This document shows positions 45,251-54,433 of a DNA stretch of 64,000 bases, one piece after another. The notes under the pieces were generated by a model. That model worked only from the letters and a program-made list of their open reading frames with translations, ran no database searches and was not told the DNA's origin. Made by a program: the position numbers and the translations under genes. Each line of letters starts with the position of its first letter. Position 1 is the stretch's first letter. This DNA comes from Tardiphaga sp. P9-11. GTDB taxonomy: Bacteria; Pseudomonadota; Alphaproteobacteria; Rhizobiales; Xanthobacteraceae. Where the stretch lies: contig NZ_NPKQ01000009.1 of NCBI RefSeq assembly GCF_008329525.1, positions 124,001 through 188,000 of the forward strand. The letters run 5' to 3'.

Positions 45251-47841
45251 AAAGAAAACTGTACTTCGCCAAGTTTCGCAGCTGCCCGCGACGCTTCGTG
45301 ACTGACGAGCCAGAGTTCGAAATCCGGCACCGACAGCGCAGGCGAATAGACGAAGCCCTGGATGACGTCGCAGCCGAGTTCAGTGAGAATCCGACGCTGC
45401 CCATCGGTCTCAACGCCCTCGGCGACCACGATCATGTCGAGGCTCTGGCCTACGCGGATGATGGCGCGCGTAATCGCCAGCGCGCTCGCCTCGCTTTCAA
45501 GGCCACGCATGAAGCTGCGATCGATCTTCAACTCACGGATCGGGAGATGCGCGAGACGGCTGAGGCTAGAATAGCCGGTGCCAAAATCATCCATCGACAG
45601 CCGCACGCCGGACTTGCGAATTTTCTCCATCGTCTCGATGGCGGTCGAATGCTCGCTCATCACCACGCCTTCGGTGACCTCCAGTATCAGCATGTCCGGC
45701 GACAGACCGTTTTCGGCGATCACCTCGCCGACCAGTGTGGCGAGATCGTCGTTCTGGAAATTGATCGGCGACAGATTGACCGAGACGCCGGGCACGTCGA
45801 TGCCATTTTCGCGCCAGACCGCGACCTGCTGGCATGCCTCGCGCAGCGACCAGGTGCCGATCAGCTCGATCAGCCCGTATTCTTCCGCAAGAGGGATGAA
45901 TTTCGAGGGCGGCACTTCGCCGAGCACCGGATCGGACCAGCGGGCCAGTGCCTCGACACCGTAAAGGCCACCGTCAGCCCGCACCTGCGGCTGATAGTGA
46001 AGCCGCAGCGCATCCTGCACGATGGCATTGCGCAGGGCCGTGCTGAAGGCGAGGCGCTCCTCGCTGACGCGGTTCATCTCGGCGCTGAAGAAGCGATAGG
46101 TCGAGCGGCCGGCCTGCTTGGCTTGATACATCGCCGCATCCGCATGTTTGAGCAGACCGTCGATATCACCGGCATTGTCGGGATAGATGCTAACGCCGAT
46201 GCTGGCCGATACCGGCACCAGCTTGGCGCCAAGCTGCATGGGCGGCAGCAGTGTCTCGAGCAGACGGTTGGCGATCAAGGCGGCGCCTTCAACATCGCAA
46301 TTCGGCAACACAATGACGAATTCGTCGCCGCCCTGCCGGCTTAGCGTGTCGGCCGGCCGGATCTGCCTGCACAGTCGTTGCGTGACCTTGACCAGCAGCT
46401 CGTCGCCAATGGAATGGCCGAGCGTATCGTTGACGTCCTTGAAATGATCGATATCGAGGAACATCACCGCAATGCGGTCCCGCGGCTTGCTCTTGTCGAT
46501 CTGCCCCGTCAGGATCTGGCGCAGTTGTGCGCGGTTCGGCAGGCCGGTCAGCGCATCGAAATAGGCCAGACGCGCGATTTCGCTGCGGGCCTCGTGCCGT
46601 TCAATGGCCAGGGCGCACAGATGCACACAGGCATCGACGATGGTCTGGTGCCAGCGCGTCGGCCCCCGTGTCTCGCGGAAGTAGAAGGCAAAGGCGCCGA
46701 TCACGCGACCATCCCGCGCCTTGATCGGCGTCGACCAGCAGGCGCGCAAGCCAACTTCCAGCGGCAGGCTGTTATAGAGGCGCCATCGCGGATCGGTGGC
46801 GATATCGGTGGCCAGCACCGCATGGCCGAGAAAGGCTGCCGCGCCGCAAGACCCGACATCGGGACCGGTGGCAAGACCGTCAACAATGGGCGCGAAAGCG
46901 GCCGGGAGGCTGGGGCCACCGAGCGGATGGAGGCGACCTTCCGCGTCCACATGCAGCACCGACGAGACGATATCAGGCGCGATGGCTTCGACGCGGTGGC
47001 AGAGATCGCCGATCACATCCACGACCGGCATGTCGTTGGCGAGATTTTCCAGCACATGATGCTGCAGCGAATTGATCTGCTTGCTCTCGGTGATGTCATC
47101 GAGCACCGCGACCAGATGCTCGACCTCGCCGACTTTGTTGCGGCCTGCGTTGACCGTGCTTGAGATCCAGATCTCGTGACCGTCCTTGTCATAGACAAGG
47201 ATATCCTCTTGCCCGTGTCCTTCGGCATCAATCTGCGCGTGAAACCGCTCCAGCGCTTCGTTGTCGGTATACTCTCCGGTCAGCAAATCCCGGGGGTGTT
47301 TGCCTATCGCTTCCGCGAGGGTATATCCGAACAGCTCCGTGAAAGCGGCGTTAACATAAACGATGGTCATGTCGCGCTTGGAGACCATCACGACACGGTC
47401 AGTCTTTTCGGCAACCAGCGCCATCAGCGCATTTTGCTCGCGGTCACGGACATCGTCCGTCACGTCGCGGATGAAATTGATGTAAAGCGTCTTGCCGGCA
47501 TAATCGACACGCGAGATCGAGAACGCGCCCCAGGCCTCGCTCCCATCCTTGCGGCTGATCCTGAACTCGCGGCGGCCCTTGACCGCCGTCCGCGGATCCA
47601 TGGCGGACTCTGCCGCGATCGCCTCATCGAGATGTTCGCGCACGTCGAGCGGAACGAGGACGCTGACCTTCCGACCGACGACTTCGTCGCGGTGATATCC
47701 CCACATCCGCTCCGCCGCGGCATTGAAGTGCCGGATCTGGCTGTCGATACCCGTGATAACGACAGCATCGACCGCCTGTTCGAACGCCGAGAACAGCGCC
47801 TTCGCAGCTTCACTGGGCTGGCCGACAGGACTTGTAGGCAT
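45193..47841 (-). CDS. DosP-like PAS-PAS-GAF-GGDEF-EAL c-di-GMP enzyme, copy 1
   Basis: 882 residues from the ATG at 47841 (AAGG upstream). Layout: PAS (about 15-125), PAS (140-250), GAF (265-420), GGDEF with RQGGDEF (504-508), and EAL with VEALARW (630-632), DDFGTGYSSL and EGVETD. Both catalytic motifs look intact. The architecture and many stretches match E. coli DosP, a heme oxygen sensor. In PAS1, His70 and Arg90 are 20 apart, but alignment to DosP is shifted by one residue. The last 18 or so residues (SPRKRGPIHAVD...) are encoded by a palindromic repeat. It lies next to a paralogue at 48032. Confidence 0.9.
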   Translation of the reverse strand: MPTSPVGQPSEAAKALFSAFEQAVDAVVITGIDSQIRHFNAAAERMWGYHRDEVVGRKVSVLVPLDVREHLDEAIAAESAMDPRTAVKGRREFRISRKDGSEAWGAFSISRVDYAGKTLYINFIRDVTDDVRDREQNALMALVAEKTDRVVMVSKRDMTIVYVNAAFTELFGYTLAEAIGKHPRDLLTGEYTDNEALERFHAQIDAEGHGQEDILVYDKDGHEIWISSTVNAGRNKVGEVEHLVAVLDDITESKQINSLQHHVLENLANDMPVVDVIGDLCHRVEAIAPDIVSSVLHVDAEGRLHPLGGPSLPAAFAPIVDGLATGPDVGSCGAAAFLGHAVLATDIATDPRWRLYNSLPLEVGLRACWSTPIKARDGRVIGAFAFYFRETRGPTRWHQTIVDACVHLCALAIERHEARSEIARLAYFDALTGLPNRAQLRQILTGQIDKSKPRDRIAVMFLDIDHFKDVNDTLGHSIGDELLVKVTQRLCRQIRPADTLSRQGGDEFVIVLPNCDVEGAALIANRLLETLLPPMQLGAKLVPVSASIGVSIYPDNAGDIDGLLKHADAAMYQAKQAGRSTYRFFSAEMNRVSEERLAFSTALRNAIVQDALRLHYQPQVRADGGLYGVEALARWSDPVLGEVPPSKFIPLAEEYGLIELIGTWSLREACQQVAVWRENGIDVPGVSVNLSPINFQNDDLATLVGEVIAENGLSPDMLILEVTEGVVMSEHSTAIETMEKIRKSGVRLSMDDFGTGYSSLSRLAHLPIRELKIDRSFMRGLESEASALAITRAIIRVGQSLDMIVVAEGVETDGQRRILTELGCDVIQGFVYSPALSVPDFELWLVSHEASRAAAKLGEVQFSLSSPRKRGPIHAVDLKKTR

Positions 47842-48031
47842 GAAACGACCTTCGATCACGGAAGCCGCGTGAGCACGACGACGACTGTCTTCGTTACAGC
47901 GGCAATGTCATTCGCAGGTACGAGTGTATTTGAACTCCAGTAGCTAAGAAGTTCGTTCGGTCTCATATCGAGGGGCTGGAATACCGGATGTCGTTAACAA
48001 CACGTTAACGACGGCCGTCGACTTCTCGGGA

Positions 48032-50665
48032 TTACATGGCCGCAAGCGCACACCGCCGCATTTCATCTTGCGAAGCTTCGGCCCGGCACTCGTCGACCAG
48101 CGCCACCCAGCGTTCGGCGTGGCGGGCCACCAGCCAGGCTTCGAGATCGAATGCGGACAGTGCGGGCGAATACAGGAAACCCTGAATGACGTCACAGCCC
48201 AGCCCGGCCAAAATCCTGCGCTGCTCTTCGGTCTCGACGCCTTCGGCCACGACCGTCATGTTGAGGCTCTGCCCGACGCACACGATGGCGGTGGCGATCG
48301 CCAGAGCGCAGACCTCGGTCTCGATACCACGCATGAAGCTGCGATCGATCTTCAGCTCGCGCACCGGCAAATGCGCCAGACGGCTCAAGCTCGAATAACC
48401 CGTGCCAAAATCATCCATCGACAATCCGACGCCGGCTGCGCGGATCTGCTTCATGATCTCGATCGCGGTCGTGTGTTCGCTCATCACCGCGCCCTCGGTG
48501 ACTTCGAGCATCAGCCTGTTCGGCGCCAGCCCGTTTTCCGCTATTATGTCGGAAACCAGCGCCGGCAATCCCGGATTCAGAAAATTGATCGGCGACAGAT
48601 TGACCGAGACGCAAGGCACATCGAGCCCTGTCTTTTGCCACGCCGCAATCTGCCTGCACGCCTCGCGCAGCGACCAGACACCGATCTGCTCGATCAGGCC
48701 ACATTCCTCCGCGAGTGGAATGAACCTCGCCGGTGACACATCGCCCAATACGGGATCATGCCAGCGCGCCAGCGCCTCGACGCCGTACAGATCACCGTTG
48801 CCTGCGCGTATCTGCGGCTGGTAGTGCAACCGTAGACCGCCTTGTGCAAGCGCGTGGCGCAAAGCGGTGCTGAGACGGAGGCGCTCCTCATTCACGCGGT
48901 CCATGTCGTTGCTGAAAAACCGATGCGTGGAGCGACCGGCTTGCTTGGCCTTGTACATTGCCGCATCGGCATATTTCAGCAGCCTATCGAGATCGCGGGC
49001 ATTGTCCGGGAACATGCTGATGCCGGCGCTGGCAGAGATCGGCACCTGATGGCCGCTGAGTTGCAGCGGAACCGACAGTGCCTCAGTGAGACGACTGGCG
49101 ATGCGGGAGGCATCTGCCGCTATACAGTTCGGCATCAGGATGATGAATTCATCGCCGCCCTGACGACTCAGGATATCGCCGGGCCGGATGTGCTGATGAA
49201 GCCGCTGTGTGACGGCAACCAACAAGTCATCGCCGACAGCGTGCCCCAGCGTATCGTTGACGTCCTTGAAGTGATCCAGGTCAAGAAATATCAGCGCCAT
49301 CTGCGCACCTGCGGAACATTCCGCGACGGCGCGCTCCATCAACTGGCGCATATGAGTCCGGTTCGGCAGACCGGTGAGCGCATCGAAATAAGCAAGCCGC
49401 GAGATCTCGTTGCGCGCTTCCTCACGCTCGATGGCGACCGCGGCGAGATGAACACAGGCATCGACGATGTGGTGATGCCAACGATTGGGCCTGCGACATT
49501 CCCTGAAATAGAATGCGAACGTGCCGATCACGCGCCCGTCCTTGGTCTTGATCGGCATCGACCAGCAGGCCTTCAGACCAGAAGCCAACGGCGCGCTGTT
49601 GTATGGCAGCCATAGGGGATCATTTTCGATATCGGTGACCAGAACAGGCTCGCCGCGAAAGGCCGCGGTCCCGCAGGACCCGACATCCGGCCCGATGGCA
49701 AGGCCGTCCAGCGCCTGCGCATAGCCTGCCGGAAGGCTTGGCCCTCCCAGGGGATGCAGTAGTCCCCTGGAATCGACATGCAGTACCGAGCAGACGACAT
49801 CGGGCGCGATCTGCTCCACCTTCCGACAAAGATTGTCCATCACGTCGAGCAGCGGCTGCTCATCGGCCAGCGCTTCGAGAATGTGATGCTGCAGCGACTG
49901 AACCTGCTTGCCCTCGGTGATATCGGTCATCAATGCGACGAGGTGCTGGAGTTTTCCATCCGCGCCACGAATCGCATTCAATGCAACCGAGACCCAGATC
50001 TCGTTGCCCGCCTTGTCGTAAAGGAGAATTTCGTCGTCAGCAGAATCTTCCGTTCTGATCTGCTGGTCCAGATACGCGAGCGTCGCCTGGCTGGTATATG
50101 CGCCGACGAGGAATTCCTCGGGGACGAGTCCCGTCGCCTCCTCCAGCGAGTAGCCGAACATGCCGGTGAAGGCGCCGTTGACGTAGCAGATCCGTGCATC
50201 GCGACCTGCGATGTAGATCGCGCGTTTTGTCTTGTCGACAACGAGAGACAGCCGGATAATTTCTTCCCTGCGCCTCACGTCCTCCGTCACATCGCGGACG
50301 AAGCCCATATAGGTGATCTCGCCATTCACCTCGATGCGCGACATCGACAACGCCCCCCAGATCTCGCTGCCGTCCTTGCGTTCGATCTTCACCTCGCGGC
50401 TACGACCGACGATGCGGTTAACGCCGGTCGCGCAGTTCGCGGCGATGTATCCGTCATGCTGCGACCCGATGGCCATCGGCACCAGAAAGCTGATATTTCG
50501 CCCGAGCACTTCATCGCGCTCATAACCCCACAACCGTTCGGCGGCGGCGTTGAAATGGATCACAGCATTCCTGCTGTCGATCATCACGACGGCATCGATG
50601 GCCTGCTCCAGTCCGGCGAGAAGCGTTCTAGCGGCATCAATCTGGTCGACATGTACCAACGTCAT
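48032..50665 (-). CDS. DosP-like PAS-PAS-GAF-GGDEF-EAL c-di-GMP enzyme, copy 2
   Basis: About 877 residues from the ATG at 50665; a GTG at 50725 is the longer option. The domain order is as in the neighbour, with RQGGDEF (503-507) and VEALARW (630-632) intact. In PAS1, His70 (SQHDGYI) and Arg90 (GRSREV) are 20 apart, and the following KDG motif keeps the same spacing as in FixL (H200/R220) and DosP (H77/R97). A heme-based O2 sensor is therefore likely. The Met95 of DosP is Arg here. The gene is a tandem duplicate of the one at 45193. Confidence 0.9.
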   Translation of the reverse strand: MTLVHVDQIDAARTLLAGLEQAIDAVVMIDSRNAVIHFNAAAERLWGYERDEVLGRNISFLVPMAIGSQHDGYIAANCATGVNRIVGRSREVKIERKDGSEIWGALSMSRIEVNGEITYMGFVRDVTEDVRRREEIIRLSLVVDKTKRAIYIAGRDARICYVNGAFTGMFGYSLEEATGLVPEEFLVGAYTSQATLAYLDQQIRTEDSADDEILLYDKAGNEIWVSVALNAIRGADGKLQHLVALMTDITEGKQVQSLQHHILEALADEQPLLDVMDNLCRKVEQIAPDVVCSVLHVDSRGLLHPLGGPSLPAGYAQALDGLAIGPDVGSCGTAAFRGEPVLVTDIENDPLWLPYNSAPLASGLKACWSMPIKTKDGRVIGTFAFYFRECRRPNRWHHHIVDACVHLAAVAIEREEARNEISRLAYFDALTGLPNRTHMRQLMERAVAECSAGAQMALIFLDLDHFKDVNDTLGHAVGDDLLVAVTQRLHQHIRPGDILSRQGGDEFIILMPNCIAADASRIASRLTEALSVPLQLSGHQVPISASAGISMFPDNARDLDRLLKYADAAMYKAKQAGRSTHRFFSNDMDRVNEERLRLSTALRHALAQGGLRLHYQPQIRAGNGDLYGVEALARWHDPVLGDVSPARFIPLAEECGLIEQIGVWSLREACRQIAAWQKTGLDVPCVSVNLSPINFLNPGLPALVSDIIAENGLAPNRLMLEVTEGAVMSEHTTAIEIMKQIRAAGVGLSMDDFGTGYSSLSRLAHLPVRELKIDRSFMRGIETEVCALAIATAIVCVGQSLNMTVVAEGVETEEQRRILAGLGCDVIQGFLYSPALSAFDLEAWLVARHAERWVALVDECRAEASQDEMRRCALAAM

Positions 50666-50932
50666 AACGCAACTCGCAATTACTTTGCTCAAATCGCCGG
50701 ACCATCTTTGAAATGGCCCGGTCACCGGCTTTCAGCCGAGGCGGTGCAATCGTATGTGCGAGACGTCGCCAAACTGTTTGCGATACGCCGAAAGTTCCAA
50801 TGCGCAAAAACGTAATTAAGGTTCTAATAAAACGGCACAGCCTGAGAAGGACACGCAAACCGCCGCGCAACCTTCGATAGATCGCGCATTGATGCGGCGG
50901 TATCCTGACGCCGAAAGAATGCGCGGCAGGGC

Positions 50933-51718
50933 TTAGTGGGCTTCAGCCGCGAGTACGGCCTCGACACGGATTTCTTCCGTGAGCCGTGCCTTGAGGTCGG
51001 AGAAAGCCGGGCTGGTCTTGATGGTGTAATGCCGCGGATGCGGCAGATCGACCGGAATATCGGCCTTGATGCGACCGGGACGCGCCGACATCACCACCAC
51101 GCGCGAGGCGAGAAAGATTGCTTCCTCGATATCATGGGTAACAAAGATCACCGTCTTACGCTCGCGCTCCCAGATGCCGAGCAACAATTCCTGCATCAGG
51201 GCGCGGGTCTGATTATCGAGCGCGCCGAACGGCTCGTCGAGCAACAGGATCTTCGGATCGTTGGCGAGCGCGCGCGCGATCGCCGTGCGCTGTTGCATGC
51301 CGCCGGAGAGCTGCTTCGGAAAATGATTGGCGAAGCTGGTGAGGCCGACTTTCTCCAGCCACTGTCGCGCAATGTCGTTGCGCTCGCGCTGCGAGATGCC
51401 CCGCTCGCGCAGGCCAAAGGAAATGTTTTCGGAGACCGTCAGCCAGGGAAACAGCGTGTAGGACTGGAACACCATGCCGCGATCCGCGCCGGGGCCGGTG
51501 ATCGCCTTGCCGTCGAGCATAATGCGGCCGGTGGTTGGCCTGTCCAGACCGGCGATCATGCGCAGCAATGTGGACTTGCCGCAGCCGGATGGGCCGAGGA
51601 TCGTGACGAAGTCGTTGTCCGCAACCGAGAGATTGGTCGGCTCCAGCGCACGCGTCGGCGTGCCGCCGCGAACCGCAGGGAAGATCCGCGAGACGTTGTC
51701 GATGACGAGCTTGCTCAA
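50933..51718 (-). CDS. NMT1-type ABC transporter ATPase next to hut genes
   Basis: 261 residues from TTG 51718, with GGAG seven bases upstream; the TTGA overlaps the permease stop. Walker A is [10 protein letters not shown], the Q loop is [11 protein letters not shown], the signature is [15 protein letters not shown], Walker B is [14 protein letters not shown] and the switch His is THDIEEA. It is the SsuB/TauB/NrtD class. The frame upstream of 51718 is shadow of the permease gene. It is the last gene of the transporter set behind hutC. Confidence 0.9.
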   Translation of the reverse strand: MSKLVIDNVSRIFPAVRGGTPTRALEPTNLSVADNDFVTILGPSGCGKSTLLRMIAGLDRPTTGRIMLDGKAITGPGADRGMVFQSYTLFPWLTVSENISFGLRERGISQRERNDIARQWLEKVGLTSFANHFPKQLSGGMQQRTAIARALANDPKILLLDEPFGALDNQTRALMQELLLGIWERERKTVIFVTHDIEEAIFLASRVVVMSARPGRIKADIPVDLPHPRHYTIKTSPAFSDLKARLTEEIRVEAVLAAEAH

Positions 51719-52488
51719 ATGATGCTCCACGGAAACAAGCGTCGGTTCGCAGCCTTGAACGCATAGTCCGAAATCAAACCGATGATACCGATGACGATGA
51801 TGCCGAAGATGATCTGGCCGGTGGCCAGCAGCGCCTGGCTGTCGATGATCATGTGACCGATGCCCGAGGACGAGCCGATCAGTTCGGCGACGATGACATA
51901 GGTCCAGGCCCAACCGAGCACGAGGCGGAGGATTTCCGCGATCTCCGGCGCCGAGGATGGAATGAGCACGCGCTTCAGCACGCCGGCGTCTCGCGCGCCG
52001 AGCGTGAGGGACGCCTCGACGAGATCGCGGCGCACGCTGCCGACGGACACAGCAACCATCAGGATGAGCTGGAACACCGAACCGATGAAGATCACCAGCA
52101 GCTTCTGCAATTCGCCGATGCCGGCCCACAGGATCAGTAACGGAATGAAGGCGGAGGCCGGCAGATAGCGCGCAAAGGATACGAAGGGCTCGAGAAACGC
52201 TTCGATCGGCTTATAGGCGCCCATCAGGATGCCGATCGGCACCGCGAGCAACGCGGCCAGCACGAAGCCGCCGAGCACGCGCCAGATGGTCATGCCGATG
52301 TCGTGCAGGAAGCCCTGCTTCACCAGCAGAAACCAGCCGTCCTGCAGCATGATCCACGGATTCGCGAGAAAGGTCTTGGAGACGAAGCCACCAAAGGTCG
52401 CATAGGACCACGCGGCAACAAACAGCACGAAGAAGGATATGCCGAGCACGACGCGCGCGGTGGATGAAATGGGGGCGAGTGGCTTCAT
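51715..52488 (-). CDS. NMT1-type ABC transporter permease next to hut genes
   Basis: A 257-residue permease with six hydrophobic segments and the coupling motif LTLGARDAGVLKRVLIPSSAPEIAEILRLVLGWAW. It closely resembles taurine/nitrate/sulfonate permeases. It overlaps the ATPase gene. A palindromic repeat (52512-52601) separates it from the binding-protein gene. Confidence 0.92.
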   Translation of the reverse strand: MKPLAPISSTARVVLGISFFVLFVAAWSYATFGGFVSKTFLANPWIMLQDGWFLLVKQGFLHDIGMTIWRVLGGFVLAALLAVPIGILMGAYKPIEAFLEPFVSFARYLPASAFIPLLILWAGIGELQKLLVIFIGSVFQLILMVAVSVGSVRRDLVEASLTLGARDAGVLKRVLIPSSAPEIAEILRLVLGWAWTYVIVAELIGSSSGIGHMIIDSQALLATGQIIFGIIVIGIIGLISDYAFKAANRRLFPWSII

Positions 52489-52511
52489 GCTGCGTATTCG
52501 ATGCTCATGAT

Positions 52512-52601
52512 CGTCATTGCGAGGAGCTCTTGCGACGAAGCAATCCAGTCTTCCTTAAGTAAGAGCTGGATTGCCGCGTCGCTTCGCTCCTCGCAATGAC
52601 G
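52512..52601. repeat. CGTCATTGCGAGGAGC palindromic repeat
   Basis: CGTCATTGCGAGGAGC (from 52512) and GCTCCTCGCAATGACG (to 52601) are perfect 16-base inverted repeats. An inner pair (GCAATCCAG and CTGGATTGC) also exists. The element sits between the binding-protein and permease genes of one transporter. Confidence 0.88.
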
Positions 52602-52618
52602 GAAGCGATGGCAGAGAT

Positions 52619-53563
52619 TTACTGAATGAAGCGCGGATCGGCGAGCTTCGACAGATCCGGAATTTCCTTGATCACGCCGATTTCGAGCAGCAGCTCGGCA
52701 GCTTCCTTCGAGAACGCCTGGTGCTCGCCAGCGAAGAACTTCTTGTTCGCTTCCTGATCCTGCCAGCGCAGATACTGCGCGGAGGCGCCGAACTTCTCGC
52801 CGGTCTGCTTCACATCGGCGCCCATGATCTCATAGGACTTGGCCTGCTCGGCCTTGATCATCGCGACGGCTTCGAAATAGCTCTTGGCCAGTGCCTTCAC
52901 AGCACCTTCATTATCGGCGATGAATTTCGGTGTGCAGCCGAAGGTGTCCATGATCATCGGATAGTCGAGCGTGGTGGCGATGATCTTGCCGGCTTCCGGC
53001 TTCTCGCGCACCGCCGACAGATAGGGCTCATAGGTCATCGCCGCATCGTTCTGACCGGCGATGAAAGCCTGTGCTGCCGGACCCGGCTCCATGTTGACGA
53101 CGGAAACGTCCTTCACCGAGAGACCGCTCTTCTTCAGGAACCAGGCGAGCGTGAAATAGGGCGCGGTGCCCGGCGCAGAGGCGGCAACGGTCTTGCCCTT
53201 CAGATCCTTGATCGATGCGGTGCCGGCGCGCACGGCCATGCCGTCGGCGCCATAGGACTTGTCGAGCTGAAACAGCTGCGTGGTGGCGACGCCGTTGGCA
53301 TTCCACACCACCCAGGTCTCGACCGTCGTGGCAGCGCATTGCACGTCGCCCGAGGCGATGGCGAGATGGCGGCTGGCCTGCGGTACCTTCTTGATGGTGA
53401 CGTCGAGACCATTCTTGGCGAAGATGCCGGCTTCCTTCGCCAGCGTCAGCGGTGCAAAACCGGTCCAGCCTGAAATGGCGATGGTGACCTTGGTCTGCGC
53501 CGCAGCCGGGGTCGCAACGAGAGCCGCGAACATGGCGGCGACGGAAACTCCAATCAACTTCAT
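52619..53563 (-). CDS. NMT1-type substrate-binding protein next to hut genes
   Basis: A 314-residue periplasmic receptor with a signal peptide ending TPAAAQT. The fold shows IAISGWTGFAPLTLAKEAGIFAK, RHLAIASGDVQCAAT and AAMTYEPYLSAVREK. The class binds nitrate, taurine, sulfonates or aromatic and N-heterocyclic compounds. It lies 105 bases after hutC on the same strand. I infer it may bind an imidazole compound such as urocanate or histidine, but no residue proves that. Confidence 0.88.
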   Translation of the reverse strand: MKLIGVSVAAMFAALVATPAAAQTKVTIAISGWTGFAPLTLAKEAGIFAKNGLDVTIKKVPQASRHLAIASGDVQCAATTVETWVVWNANGVATTQLFQLDKSYGADGMAVRAGTASIKDLKGKTVAASAPGTAPYFTLAWFLKKSGLSVKDVSVVNMEPGPAAQAFIAGQNDAAMTYEPYLSAVREKPEAGKIIATTLDYPMIMDTFGCTPKFIADNEGAVKALAKSYFEAVAMIKAEQAKSYEIMGADVKQTGEKFGASAQYLRWQDQEANKKFFAGEHQAFSKEAAELLLEIGVIKEIPDLSKLADPRFIQ

Positions 53564-53668
53564 AACGCACTCTCCTCAGCCAGATTTAGAATGATACTGC
53601 ATGGCAACATGGCGGATTGCCAGAGTCAATTTGCGCGGCTATGCCGCGGCAGATGATTCATGTCGTCC

Positions 53669-54433
53669 TCACGATCGCAGCCCCGTCGGCGTGAAGCGTG
53701 CGGTGAGCTGATACAAATCGTTCGGATAAGTGACGCGCACCGATGTGATGATCTTGTTCTTGCGCCAAGTGCGGCGCTCGACCACGAGGCAGGCGGCCGG
53801 CTTCTTCAGCGTCAACGCTTTCAGCGCGATATCGTCTGCCAGAGACGCGGTGATCCGATGCTCCGCCTCATTCCACGGTACGTGACCGAGCAGCCAGGTA
53901 CCGGGCGGCACGCGCGTGAAGTCAACCTCGGATGCAGGCGGCACCACGTCGAGATTGATCAGGCGCTCTTCCAGCGCGAAAGGCCTGCCCTTGGCGATGT
54001 GTCGGCAGCTCAACACCAATACGTCGCAGCTCTTGTCGATGCCGAGACGTTCGAGATCGTCCTTGGTCGCCTTGCGCCGTTTGCGCGTGAGCAACTCATA
54101 AGCATAGGCCTCGCCGCGCTTGGCGATCTCGGCCTGGATATCCGGAATATGCAGCACCGCAGACTGCACCAGCGGCTTGGCAACAAAACTGCCGACGCGG
54201 CGCTTGCGCTCGATGACGCCGGCGGCAGCGAGACCTGACAGCACCTTGTTCACTGTCATCCGTGAACAGTTATAGCTCTCGACCAGTTCATGCTCGAACG
54301 GAATGCGATAGCCGGGCGGCCAGCGGCCGGAGAGGATATTCTCTTCGAGATCGGCACGGATGCGCTGATACAGCGCCTGCGGCGCGGTGTGCGCTTTTCC
54401 GTTTGCCGATTTTGATACGCGCGCTGTCGCCAT
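53669..54433 (-). CDS. hutC: Histidine utilization repressor HutC
   Basis: A 254-residue GntR/HutC regulator. The winged helix occupies about residues 18-85 (LSGRWPPGYRIPFEHELVESYNCSRMTVNKVLSGLAAAGVIERKR). The UTRA effector domain follows and should bind urocanate. It begins inside the hutF stop (ATGA overlap), so it is co-expressed with hutF and presumably represses its own operon and the divergent hutIUD operon. Confidence 0.93.
   Translation of the reverse strand: MATARVSKSANGKAHTAPQALYQRIRADLEENILSGRWPPGYRIPFEHELVESYNCSRMTVNKVLSGLAAAGVIERKRRVGSFVAKPLVQSAVLHIPDIQAEIAKRGEAYAYELLTRKRRKATKDDLERLGIDKSCDVLVLSCRHIAKGRPFALEERLINLDVVPPASEVDFTRVPPGTWLLGHVPWNEAEHRITASLADDIALKALTLKKPAACLVVERRTWRKNKIITSVRVTYPNDLYQLTARFTPTGLRS

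Noticed and set aside
51719-52129. N-terminal extension of the ABC ATPase at 50933
   Set aside because: It is the shadow of the permease gene; TTG 51718 with GGAG before it gives a normal ATPase start.
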